From positions 3,103,693-3,167,692 of the forward strand of contig NZ_SDHX01000001.1 of NCBI RefSeq assembly GCF_004118375.1: DNA of 64,000 nucleotides, read 5' to 3'. The position numbers were made by a program, and so were the translations under genes. Shown here in pieces: positions 40,466-50,800 of this stretch. The DNA is from Oleiharenicola lentus (lineage in GTDB: Bacteria > Verrucomicrobiota > Verrucomicrobiia > Opitutales > Opitutaceae). The notes beneath the pieces are model-generated. The model had not been told where the DNA came from and did no database searches. It saw only the letters and a list, made by a program, of their open reading frames with translations. The first letter of the stretch is position 1, and every line of letters starts with the position of its first letter.

Positions 40466-40525
40466 AAGAGGCGACTGATAAGACCAACCCGTCGCCTTGC
40501 GCAAGGCCAAGCCTCGCCAATCTGT

Positions 40526-41797
40526 TCAGGCCCCGAGAACGCAGCGTTCCACGAAACGATTGCGGAACTTGCCGGTGGGATCGAAGCGACGAACGAGGTC
40601 GCTAAAATCACGCCAGCGCGGGTAAACCTCGGCGAGTCGCTCGGCGGACATGGCGAACAGCTTGCCGAGATGCGGGCGGGCGCCGAAGGGTGCCAGCGCA
40701 TTTTCCAGCACGGGCAGGAACGGCTCGATCCCGACCCACTTCTTCTGCCAGTTGAAATGTATGCCGACCGCATCCTCCCCGTAGGCGGAGCTCAGCCAGA
40801 GATCGTCGGCGCGGATGGTGCGGATTTCCGACAGCCCCAAAATTGGTGCCAGTTCCTGCCGTAGCGCCAACACCGCCCGGATGGCGGAAACGGCATGGCG
40901 GCGCGGGATGAAATACTCGCTCTGCAACTCGTTGCCCAGTCCGGTGGGATCGTGGAGTTCGTAGTGCGGCAGGCGCTCGTGCCAGATGCCCGGCTTGGCA
41001 AACGGCGTGAGCGTGCGGTCCGTGGGCGGCGCACCGGAGGGTTGGGCGGATGCCAGAGCCGCCCCAAAGATCCGGTCGGGCACGCGCTCGGGAGTCAGGT
41101 TCGGCACGCGCCGCTTCACCCACATCGTGTCCACCCAGTCGTGCTGCCAGGTCGGAAACAGGCTCACGCTGTCGCCCGCGGCGGTGATCTCGTCGAAATG
41201 CGCGAATACGTCGGCGAAGGGCAGCCGCTCATAGTTGTCCTGCTGCACCAGATAGGCCGGTTCCAAGTCGAGCGTCAGGCGCGTGACCACGCCGAGCGCG
41301 CCGAGGTTGACGACCGCGCCGCGGAACGTGTCGCCGTCGCGCTCGCGGGTCAGTTCGACAAGTTCGCCCGCAGCATTCACGAACTCCATGCCGACCACCG
41401 CCGTCGCAAGATTGCCGAATGCGTTACCGGATCCGTGCGTGGCCGTGGTCACCGCACCGATGACGGTGATGTGTTTCAGCGAAGCCAGGTTCGGCAGGGC
41501 AAAACCGGCCGCCTGCAACTGCGGGCAGAGCGCCTCGTAGGTCATCCCCGCGTGGATGACCGCCCGGCGGCGGACTGCATCGATCGTAACCGGGACATCC
41601 AGGTGACCGAGCCAGAGCATATCACCGGTCGTGTCGGCGATGTCGTTGAAACAGTGCCGCGAGCCGATGACGCGCACCTGCGCGGCGTCGCGCACGAGAG
41701 CCTGCACTTGGGGCACGGAGGTGGGCTGGTGAAAACGCGCGGCGCGGTAGTCAAGGTGGCCGGACCAGTTGTGCCGGTGCCAATCGGGGAGTTTCAT
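40526..41797 (-). CDS. FAD-linked alditol/xylitol oxidase-like protein
   Basis: 423 residues of the vanillyl-alcohol-oxidase flavoprotein superfamily. The N-terminal FAD-binding part has VIGSRHCFNDIADTTGDM, in which His48 aligns with the histidine that carries covalent FAD in alditol oxidase (AldO), and the VTTATHGSGNAFGNLA loop. The C-terminal part has the substrate-cap pattern ending RFDPTGKFRNRFV. AldO-type enzymes oxidise sugar alcohols at the terminal carbon and release H2O2. The ATG at 41797 (MKLPDWHRHNWSGHLDY) fits the family; an in-frame start at 41905 would add 36 residues without similarity. Substrate assignment is inference. Confidence 0.82.
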   Translation of the reverse strand: MKLPDWHRHNWSGHLDYRAARFHQPTSVPQVQALVRDAAQVRVIGSRHCFNDIADTTGDMLWLGHLDVPVTIDAVRRRAVIHAGMTYEALCPQLQAAGFALPNLASLKHITVIGAVTTATHGSGNAFGNLATAVVGMEFVNAAGELVELTRERDGDTFRGAVVNLGALGVVTRLTLDLEPAYLVQQDNYERLPFADVFAHFDEITAAGDSVSLFPTWQHDWVDTMWVKRRVPNLTPERVPDRIFGAALASAQPSGAPPTDRTLTPFAKPGIWHERLPHYELHDPTGLGNELQSEYFIPRRHAVSAIRAVLALRQELAPILGLSEIRTIRADDLWLSSAYGEDAVGIHFNWQKKWVGIEPFLPVLENALAPFGARPHLGKLFAMSAERLAEVYPRWRDFSDLVRRFDPTGKFRNRFVERCVLGA

Positions 41798-41874
41798 GCA
41801 GCGGAAAACATCCTCATCTGTCTCCCCTACGCCCCGGACCGCAAGTGCGCAAAGGGCGGCCGTTCGTCGAACAT

Positions 41875-41916
41875 GTGAATAACCCGCGAGCAAACGCGCG
41901 GGCACAAGTTATTCAC
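41875..41916. promoter_or_regulatory. Interrupted inverted repeat upstream of the flavoenzyme gene
   Basis: GTGAATAA and TTATTCAC match perfectly as outer arms and CCCGCG/CGCGGG as inner arms, with a 6-base insertion (CACAAG) on the right side. It lies about 80 bases before the flavoenzyme start and about 120 bases before the candidate structured RNA. It could be an operator or the end of a divergent transcript. Confidence 0.4.
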
Positions 41917-42039
41917 CGTATCCGCGGAGCAAAATCCACCCAGCCGGCGTGAATAAGATGGGAGGAAGAACCCCGTGACTTTCGCCCGGGGCGGATGCAT
42001 CTTTTCACCGTTCCTTGATAGAACAGTCGCAGCACGGCG

Positions 42040-42868
42040 GCATGAAAAAACCGACGGGAGCGCGACTGGGATAATCCCGGGCAACCGGGGAAAGGAGCAC
42101 GGCAACTGGTGCCGGGCTCCCCTCTGCGGCGCGAGCCGCATGCAGGCATATGTCACCAGTTCCTCTGGCCGGGGTCGCACCCGGTCCAGCAATGCGAACA
42201 TGGAACTGTGCGGCGAGGCGCGAACTTAGAAACCGCGTCCGAGCCGGGTCAGATCCGGGGTCAGTTTCAGGCCCCGCGTCCATGCAGTTACCCAGAGGGT
42301 TGTGGTTGCTACTGTATCACCAGGACGTTGTGCAGTGCTCCGGTGGGTCCACCCCACCAAAAGGCCCGGCCCGCAAGGCTGGGCGCGAAACGGGCGCGGC
42401 ACGACGGGGAGCGGGCGAGTCTGGCAAAGCTCGCAAAACCTCCTCCTTGGGGCGGCGCGAAAACCGCGTCACCCAACTGCAAATCGAAAGCAACCTGAGA
42501 GGTAAGAGGTCAGACCCGTTACACGGGGCCAACGCCCGGCCAAAAGCCGGGGCCGTCCCCGTGGCAAGGTGCTGGCGCGAAATGCACTGTTGCAGGCGTG
42601 CCAACACCCGTCCGGCGAGCGAGTCATCGGCAGATGACGCCGAACCGGGCGTAGAGGCCTCACTCGACAAATTCCGGAGCAGAAATGGCCGGAACGGTCC
42701 CGCTATGAGACCGAAACCTGCGCCTGCCGCGTAGAGTAGCGTCGGGGAGCACACGGCCCGCGAAAGCGAGGCGCCCAACGTTGTGCGACTGGGAAAGAGC
42801 GCGTGGCGAGCGCCCACCCCCAAAATCTGGCCCGGTCACCGCAAGGTGGCCGGGCCTCTTTGCTTTTA
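42040..42868 (+). ncRNA. Candidate large structured non-coding RNA
   Basis: This 1.2-kb gap between the flavoenzyme and plsC has no credible gene but holds many stable plus-strand hairpins: TGCGGC/GCCGCA closed by a GCGA tetraloop (42125-42140), GGAGC...GGCTCC containing GGCA/GGTGCC (42094-42120), TGGCCGGG/CCCGGTCCA (42166-42188), GGTGGG/CCCACC (42342-42358), an 8-bp stem with a GCAA loop (42364-42384), CCCG/CGGG (42515-42527), CCCGGC/GCCGGG (42535-42551), GTCATC/GATGAC (42623-42638), and GTC..GCACA/TGTGC..GAC enclosing CGC-GAAA-GCG (42741-42789). It ends in an intrinsic terminator. GNRA loops and terminator agree on the plus strand. I see no RNase P, tmRNA or SRP signature. The 5' end is not defined by a clear promoter. 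Confidence 0.55.
42829..42868 (+). terminator. Intrinsic terminator at the end of the candidate RNA
   Basis: A 12-bp stem GGCCCGGTCACC/GGTGGCCGGGCC (one G-U pair) with a GCAA tetraloop is followed by TCTTTGCTTTTA. Orientation is plus. With no coding gene directly upstream on this strand, it must end a non-coding transcript. Confidence 0.8.
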
Positions 42869-42882
42869 TAGAGACCCCTTTT

Positions 42883-42944
42883 CAGCGCGCCGGGCCGGCG
42901 TGTGATACCCGGAACCTGCGGCTTTACCCCTGCCCGGCGCGCTG
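42883..42944. promoter_or_regulatory. 13-bp inverted repeat before the phospholipid operon
   Basis: CAGCGCGCCGGGC is repeated as its exact reverse complement GCCCGGCGCGCTG, separated by 36 bases. It lies between the terminator of the candidate RNA and the plsC start. As RNA it would form a strong stem in the plsC leader; as DNA it could be an operator pair. Confidence 0.5.
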
Positions 42945-43028
42945 ACTGTCTCTCCCGCGAGCTCGGATCGCCGCCAGGCAGGCAGACCGTTGACTCCCCT
43001 GCCCCGCCCGGTCAGCAATGGCGCGCCC

Positions 43029-43622
43029 ATGAAGGATTTCGTCGCCTGGTTGGTTCGTGTCGTCTGCGGCGTCCGCCTGTTGCCGGCAGAAGCCCTGCCC
43101 GCCGGACCGGCCATCTTCTTCGCCAACCATTCCAGCCATCTGGATTTTGTGGCCATCTGGGCGGCGCTGCCCGCGACCGTGAGGGCCCGCACCCGTCCGG
43201 TGGCCGGACGCGACTATTGGGAGAAGACAAAACTGCGCCGGCGCATCGCCGAGGGTTTCTTCAACGCCGTGCTCATCGAGCGCCAGCGCGTGACCGTCGC
43301 CAACAATCCGCTGGCGGCGATGACCGCCGCGCTCGCGGCCGGCGATTCGCTGATCGTGTTTCCCGAGGGCACGCGCAGCCCCGACGGGGCGATCCAGGAA
43401 TTCAAATCCGGCCTGCATCACCTCGCCCGGGCCCAGCCGGGCATCGCGCTCATCCCGGTCTATCTGCAAAACCTGAGCCGCATCCTGCCGAAAGGCGAAA
43501 GCCTGCCCGTGCCGCTGCTCGGGAGCCTGTCCGTCGGTCCGGCCCTGGCGCTCGCCGAGGGTGAGGACAAGGCCGCCTTTCTGGCCCGCGCCCGGGCCGC
43601 GGTGCAGCAGCTCGCCGCCTGA
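43029..43622 (+). CDS. 1-acyl-glycerol-3-phosphate acyltransferase family protein (PlsC-like)
   Basis: 197 residues. The acyltransferase box NHSSHLD (NHx4D, residues 33-39) and FPEGTRSPDG (about 111-120) are intact. PlsC-type enzymes acylate lysophosphatidate to phosphatidate at the membrane. ATG at 43029 (MKDFVAWLVRVVCG) is chosen over a TTG at 42990. The short length and its position at the head of an operon with CdsA-like and CDP-alcohol-phosphotransferase genes suggest a dedicated copy for one lipid pathway rather than the housekeeping PlsC. Confidence 0.88.
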   Translation: MKDFVAWLVRVVCGVRLLPAEALPAGPAIFFANHSSHLDFVAIWAALPATVRARTRPVAGRDYWEKTKLRRRIAEGFFNAVLIERQRVTVANNPLAAMTAALAAGDSLIVFPEGTRSPDGAIQEFKSGLHHLARAQPGIALIPVYLQNLSRILPKGESLPVPLLGSLSVGPALALAEGEDKAAFLARARAAVQQLAA

Positions 43623-43627
43623 CTTTC

Positions 43628-44563
43628 ATGCAACTCGACCAACAGCTCATCTGGATTCTGGGCGGCATCATCGGTCTGCTGGCCCTGTCGTCCACCATCA
43701 CCTTTTTCCTGAAACGCCGGCCGGGCGGGCCCAACAAGGTGGTCGCCAACCTCGACGCCCGGGTGAAGGCGTGGTGGGCCATGGTCGCCGTGTTCGGCGT
43801 GGCCCTGGCCACGGGCGGACTGGGCTCCGTGATCCTGTTCGGCCTGTTATCGTTCTTTGCCCTGCGCGAATTCATCACGCTTACCCCGACCCGGGCGGGC
43901 GACCACCGCACCCTATTCTGGGCGTTCTTCATCATCACGCCGCTCCAATACTACCTCGTGGCGATGGAGTGGTATGGGCTCTTCTCGATCTTGATTCCCG
44001 TTTACGCTTTCATCTTCGTGCCCACGCGGAGCGCGCTGGCGGGCGACAGCGAACACTTCCTCGAACGCACGGCCAAGATCCAGTGGGCGCTCATGGTCTG
44101 CGTCTATTGTGTCAGCCATGTGCCCGCGCTCCTGACGCTTAAGATCAAGGGCTACGAGGGCCAGAACGCCAAGCTGCTGCTCTTCTTCGTGATCGTCGTG
44201 CAGATCAGCGACGTCCTGCAATACGTCTGGGGAAAACTGCTGGGAAAACGCGCCATCGTGCCGACCATCAGCCCCAACAAGACCGTGGAAGGCTTCTGGG
44301 GCGGCATCCTGTCCGCCACGGCGGTCGGCGCAGGGTTGTGGTGGGCCACGCCGTTCACCTGGTGGCAGGCGGCGCTGTTCGCGTTTCTGCTCACGCTCAT
44401 GGGCTTCTTCGGCGGTCTCGTGATGTCCGCCATCAAACGGGACCGCGGCGTGAAGGACTACGGCACGATGATCGAGGGCCACGGCGGCGTGATGGACCGC
44501 ATCGACTCGCTCTGCTTCGCCGCGCCGGTGTTCTTCCACCTCGTCCGCTACATTTTCACCTGA
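43628..44563 (+). CDS. CdsA-like phosphatidate cytidylyltransferase (YnbB-like)
   Basis: 311 residues with about eight hydrophobic helices. The CTP-transferase signature is complete: SPNKTVEGFWGGI, then KRDRGVKDYGTMIEGHGGVM and DRIDSL. It makes CDP-diacylglycerol from phosphatidate. It starts 5 bases after plsC and ends 3 bases before the CDP-alcohol phosphotransferase. The gene pair resembles E. coli ynbB-ynbA in order and, from memory, in sequence. Confidence 0.9.
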   Translation: MQLDQQLIWILGGIIGLLALSSTITFFLKRRPGGPNKVVANLDARVKAWWAMVAVFGVALATGGLGSVILFGLLSFFALREFITLTPTRAGDHRTLFWAFFIITPLQYYLVAMEWYGLFSILIPVYAFIFVPTRSALAGDSEHFLERTAKIQWALMVCVYCVSHVPALLTLKIKGYEGQNAKLLLFFVIVVQISDVLQYVWGKLLGKRAIVPTISPNKTVEGFWGGILSATAVGAGLWWATPFTWWQAALFAFLLTLMGFFGGLVMSAIKRDRGVKDYGTMIEGHGGVMDRIDSLCFAAPVFFHLVRYIFT

Positions 44564-44566
44564 GCC

Positions 44567-45172
44567 ATGGCCTCGATCTACGACATCAAGCCCGCGTTCC
44601 AAAACCTGTTGCGCCCGCTGACCCGCGCGCTGGCCGGCGCCGGCGTCACCGCCAATCAGGTCACCGTCGCGGCGGCGGCGCTTTCCGCCGCTGTCGGCGC
44701 CTGCATCTGGCTTTGGCCAGCGGCCCGCTGGCCGTTGCTGCTGCTCCCGGGATTCCTGTTTGTGCGCATGGCCCTCAACGCCATCGACGGTATGCTGGCG
44801 CGCGAGCACAACATGAAGTCCCGCCTCGGCGCCGTGCTGAACGAGATCGGCGACGTGCTGGCCGACACCGCGCTCTACCTGCCGCTGGCCGGCGTGGCTG
44901 GTTTCTCTCCGTGGCTGGTGGTCGTCATCACCATCCTCGCCATCGTCAGCGAAATGACCGGCGTCGTCGCCGTGCAGATCGGCGCCTCGCGTCGCTACGA
45001 CGGCCCGATGGGCAAGAGCGACCGGGCTTTCGTGTTCGGCCTGCTGACCCTGCTGCTCGGCCTCGGCGTGCCCCCGGGTGACTGGCTGCTCTGGGCGCAG
45101 GTGCTGGTCGGGGCGCTCCTGGTGGTCACGATCATGCGCCGCGCCCGCCGGGCGCTGGCGGAGGCCGGATGA
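44567..45172 (+). CDS. CDP-alcohol phosphotransferase with Asn-substituted motif (YnbA-like)
   Basis: 201 residues, about six membrane helices. The family motif is DxxDGxxAR...GxxxDxxxD. Here it reads NAIDGMLAR (N71, D74, G75, A78, R79) and GAVLNEIGDVLAD (G88, N92, D96, D100), so Asn replaces Asp at the first and third canonical positions. The rest is intact and well preserved, so this is a distinct subfamily rather than a decayed gene. I recall the same Asn pattern in E. coli YnbA, whose product is unknown. It would transfer a CDP-activated lipid to an alcohol, but the head group cannot be predicted. Confidence 0.85.
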   Translation: MASIYDIKPAFQNLLRPLTRALAGAGVTANQVTVAAAALSAAVGACIWLWPAARWPLLLLPGFLFVRMALNAIDGMLAREHNMKSRLGAVLNEIGDVLADTALYLPLAGVAGFSPWLVVVITILAIVSEMTGVVAVQIGASRRYDGPMGKSDRAFVFGLLTLLLGLGVPPGDWLLWAQVLVGALLVVTIMRRARRALAEAG

Positions 45173-45732
45173 GCGCGGCTCCCGGATGCGGCGCACGCTG
45201 GCTCGCTTTCGGCTGGGGGCTGGCCGAAGCGACGTTCTTTTTTGTCGTACCGGACGTTTTGAGCAGCCGGCTGGTCCTGCGGGACCCAAAGGCCGGGTTC
45301 GCCGCCTGCCTCTGGAGCCTGGCGGGGGCACTGCTGGGCGGAGGCGGGCTGTTCATTCTCGGCCGGAATCCGGCAACTGCCGACGTGCTGCTGCGCGCCT
45401 TCGACCTGATTCCGGGCATACAACCGGCCCTGATGGCCGAGGCCCGCAGCGGTCTGGAGCAATCCGGCGCCTCCGCCCTGTTCGCCGGCTTTATCGGCGG
45501 CATTCCCTACAAACTCTACGCCGTCCAAGCGGCGGGCACAGGGATGGGCCTGCCGATGTTCCTGGCGGCCTCGGCGGCAGCCCGGCTGAGCCGGTTCCTG
45601 CTGAGCACCACCTTGGCCTGGGGAATCGGCCGCCTTTGGCTGCACAAACTGGCCCCCGCCGCCCTGTTACGTGTCCATGCCGCCGGCTGGTGCGCCTTCT
45701 ACGCGGTCTATTTCTGGCGCATGGGTCTGTAG
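45169..45732 (+). CDS. DedA/YqaA-like (VTT-family) membrane protein
   Basis: 187 residues with several hydrophobic helices and the family-like segment GFIGGIPYKLYAVQAAGTG. DedA/VTT proteins are linked to phospholipid or undecaprenyl-phosphate transbilayer movement. Its ATG overlaps the stop of the CDP-alcohol phosphotransferase (ATGA at 45169), so it is the last gene of the four-gene lipid operon. A role moving the operon's product or precursor across the membrane would fit; that is inference. Confidence 0.7.
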   Translation: MSAAPGCGARWLAFGWGLAEATFFFVVPDVLSSRLVLRDPKAGFAACLWSLAGALLGGGGLFILGRNPATADVLLRAFDLIPGIQPALMAEARSGLEQSGASALFAGFIGGIPYKLYAVQAAGTGMGLPMFLAASAAARLSRFLLSTTLAWGIGRLWLHKLAPAALLRVHAAGWCAFYAVYFWRMGL

Positions 45733-45809
45733 CCCAAGGTTAGTCCTTGCCAAGGCACGCGCCGATTTGCACCGTGACCCTTTTCTCACTGCAAACGCGT
45801 CCGCCCGAA

Positions 45810-47642
<1,833 letters not shown>

Positions 47643-47662
47643 GCCGCCCCCGTCACTTCCGA

Positions 47663-47693
47663 GCCCGCGTCTTTCCGACGCGGGCTTTTTTGT
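47663..47693 (+). terminator. Intrinsic terminator of typA
   Basis: A perfect 10-bp stem AGCCCGCGTC/GACGCGGGCT with loop TTTCC is followed directly by a run of T. It is 20 bases after the typA stop. Confidence 0.92.
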
Positions 47694-47713
47694 GCACTGA
47701 CATGAAAGCGGCT

Positions 47714-47734
47714 GGCGGGACGGTCAGTCCCGCC
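47714..47734. repeat. Intergenic hairpin GGCGGGAC/GTCCCGCC
   Basis: A perfect 8-bp stem with loop GGTCA lies between the convergent typA and RND permease genes. It is one of several short GC-rich palindromes in gene gaps of this window. Confidence 0.45.
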
Positions 47735-47788
47735 GGCATGCGCGCCACGTTCCCACTCTGCAGGGTTGATAGTGCCACATCCACTTTC

Positions 47789-47812
47789 AACCGGGGCGAG
47801 GGTGCCCCGGTT
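47789..47812. repeat. Repeated hairpin CCGGGGC-GAGGGT-GCCCCGG, copy 1
   Basis: A 9-bp stem (AACCGGGGC/GCCCCGGTT) with loop GAGGGT lies 30 bases beyond the end of the RND permease. A second copy with the same stem core and a loop differing by one base is found beyond gcvH. Both sit at the 3' ends of minus-strand genes, so they may act as transcript-end or mRNA-stability elements. Confidence 0.55.
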
Positions 47813-47841
47813 CCAGTTTCAACTCCTCCGCAATGTACGCC

Positions 47842-50800
47842 TCAGTGCGCCGCCGCTCCGGTGCCAATGGCTTCGGTCTCGCGCTCAATCTCCGCGGCTT
47901 TCTTCAGGCCGTGAGCGCTGGATTTGCCGGTGAGCTTCACACACAGCTTGTCCATCAGGATGTAAACAATCGGAATGACGTAGAGCGTGATGCCGGTGGC
48001 CAGCGTGAGTCCACCGACCACGACGATGCCCATCGGATTGCGGGTCTCGGCGCCGGCGCCTTGCGCGAAGGCGATCGGCACCGCGCCGAGCACGGTGGAG
48101 ATGGACGTCATCAGGATCGGCCGGAAACGGATCGTCGCCGCCTCGAAGGCCGCCTCCGCGGCCGCGACACCCTTCTCCACCTGGAGCTGGTTCGCGAACT
48201 CCACGATCAGGATGCCGTTCTTGGCCACGAGGCCGATCAGCATGATGAGACCGAAGCGCGAGAAGAGGTTGTCCGTCATCGGCACGCCCCAGAAGCGGGT
48301 GCAGTAGAGCACCAGCAGGCCGCCGGCGATGGCGATGAACACGCCGGTGAAAATCGTGGCCGGATGGATCCACGACTCAAACTGCGCCGCGAGGATCAGG
48401 AAGGTGAAGAGCAGCGCCAGCGCGAAGAGGATGATCGTGTCGTTGCCACTTTCGACAAACTCGCGCGTCTCGCCATCCCACGCAAAGGTGTAGCCGGAGG
48501 GCAGTTTCTGCCGCGCGAGCTCCTCCATAAAAACCACGCCGTCGCCGATCGTCTTGCCCTCGGCCATCTGGGCCGTGACGGTGACCGCACGCAGGCGGTT
48601 GAAATGCGGGTAGCTCTCGGGGACGGTGTTCTCGGACCAGCTCACGACGTTGCTGAGCTGCACCAGCACGCCGTCGGTCGAGCGCACGTAGAGGCGCGCG
48701 AGGTCGCTGGGCGTGGCGCGGTTCTCGTCGGTCACCTGCACCATGACGTAATACTGCTGGTTGCCGCGCTGGAACTCGGTCACGCGGCGGCCGCCGAGCA
48801 GCGACTCGAGCGTGGAGGCGATGGCGCTGACCGGGACCTTGAGATCGGCGGCCTTGGCGCGGTCGATGTTCACGTCGAGCTGCGGCTTGCTGGGCGAGGG
48901 ATCGACGCGCGGCTGGATGAATTGGCCGCTCTCGCGCATGGAGACGAGCATCGCGGCGCCGAGGCGTTGCAACTCGGCGAAATCGCTGCCCAGCAGCACG
49001 AGGGCCACGCCGCTGCTGCCGCCGCGCGGGCCGCGGCCGAAGGGCCGCACCGGGCTGGCGATGGCCTGCCCGCCGGTGATCTCCTTCTGGAACTTGCGGC
49101 GCAGGTCGGCCACGATCTGCTGCGTCTTGCGCTCGCGCTCCTCCCACGGCTTGAGCGTGGCGAACACGAAGGCCCGCCCGCCGTCGCCCGTGCGGTGGAA
49201 GGTGCGGTCGATCTCCGGGATCTGCAGGATCATCTGCTCCATATCGTAGGAGTAGGTGCGCAGGTAGTCGGGCGTGGCGCCGATGGGCGCCGTGAGGTTG
49301 GCGGTGAAGATGCCGCGGTCCTCGATCGGTGTCAGTTCGCGCTGGAGCTGGGTATAGAGCCAGAGGCCGGCGGCGGTGAACAGCAGCGCCGCCAGCAGCA
49401 CCAGGGGCTTGAAGCGCAGCGAGCCGCGCAAGGAGCGTTCGAAGAGGCCGTTGAGCCACACGAAGAACGGCTCCGTCTTGTTGTAGAACCAGCCGTGCTG
49501 GGCCTTGCCGTCCACGACCTTGGCCTTGAGCACCCGCGAGCAGAGCATCGGCGTGAGCGTGAGCGCCACGAAGGCCGACACCAGCACCGAGACCGCGAGC
49601 GTGATGCCGAACTCGAAGAACAGGCGCCCCGTCTGGCCGCTCTGGAACGCCACCGGCAGGAACACGGCCGCGAGTGTGAGCGTGGTGGCGATGACCGCGA
49701 AGGCCACCTGCCGCGCGCCGAAGATCGCCGCATGGATGGGGCCCTCGCCCTCCTCGATGCGACGGTAGATGTTTTCCAGCATCACGATGGCGTCGTCCAC
49801 CACGAGGCCGACCGCCAGCACCAGCGCGAGCAGGGTCAGCGTGTTGATCGTGAACCCGAGCGCCTGCATCACGGCGAAGGAGCCGATGATGGAAACCGGG
49901 ATGGCCACGAGCGGCACCATCGTGGCGCGCCAGTCGCGCAGGAAGAGGAAGATCATCAGCACCACCAGCACCGCGGCCTCCCAGAGCGTCTTGTAAACCT
50001 CGCGCACCGAGCGGTCCACGAACACGGAGCTGTCGAAGCCCACGTTCACGCCGACGCCCTCGGGCAGGTCGGACTGGATGAGCGGGATCATGGCCTTGGC
50101 GCCGTTGGCCACGTCGAGCAGGTTGGCCTGCGACTGCCGCAGCACCTGCACGCCGACCGACGGCTTGCCCTTGAAATAAGTCTCGGAGCGGTATTCCTCG
50201 GAGCCCAGCTCCACCCGGCCGACGTCGGCGAACTTCACCTGGTGGCCGCCGCGGGTGGCGAGCACAAGGTTCTCGAACTCGGACACCATCGTCATGCGGC
50301 CCTCGATGCGCACCGGGAACTCGCGGGCGCTCGACTCGATGCGGCCACCGGGAATCTCCACGTTCTGCTGGCGCAGGGCGGATTCGACGTCACCCACCGT
50401 GAGCTGGTGCGCCGCGAGGCGGTCGCTGTCCACCCACAGGCGCATGGCGTAACGCGGGCCGCGGATATTGACGGAGCCCACGCCGGGAATCGTCTGCAGG
50501 CGCTGGATCGCCACGCGCTCGACCATCTCGCGCAGCTCGAGGCGGCTGTAGCGCTCGGAATTGAAAACCAGGGTGATGACCGGCGACGAATCGGCGTCGG
50601 CCTTCGTCACCTGCGGTTCCTCGATCTCGTCGGGCAGCCGGCTGCGTGCGCGGCTCACGCGGTCGCGCACGTCGTTGGCCGCCTCGTCCACGTCGCGGCC
50701 GACGTTGAACTCGACCGTGATGCGCGAATATTCCTCCTGGGACTCCGAGCGGATGACCCGGATGCCGTCGATGGAGGCCACCTCTCGCTCCAGCGGCTCG

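Noticed and set aside
42317-42823. Minus-strand open frame of 168 codons inside the large intergenic region
   Set aside because: Low-complexity Arg/Ala/Pro/Ser-rich translation with no family look, and it runs antisense to hairpins and a terminator that point to a plus-strand RNA. It is expected by chance at this GC content.
42040-42868. RNase P RNA, tmRNA or a group II intron as the identity of the 42-kb RNA
   Set aside because: The RNase P GAGGAAAGUC core and ACAGAA regions, a tmRNA tag frame or CCA-type end, and a 34-nt domain V could not be found by eye. The class is therefore left open.
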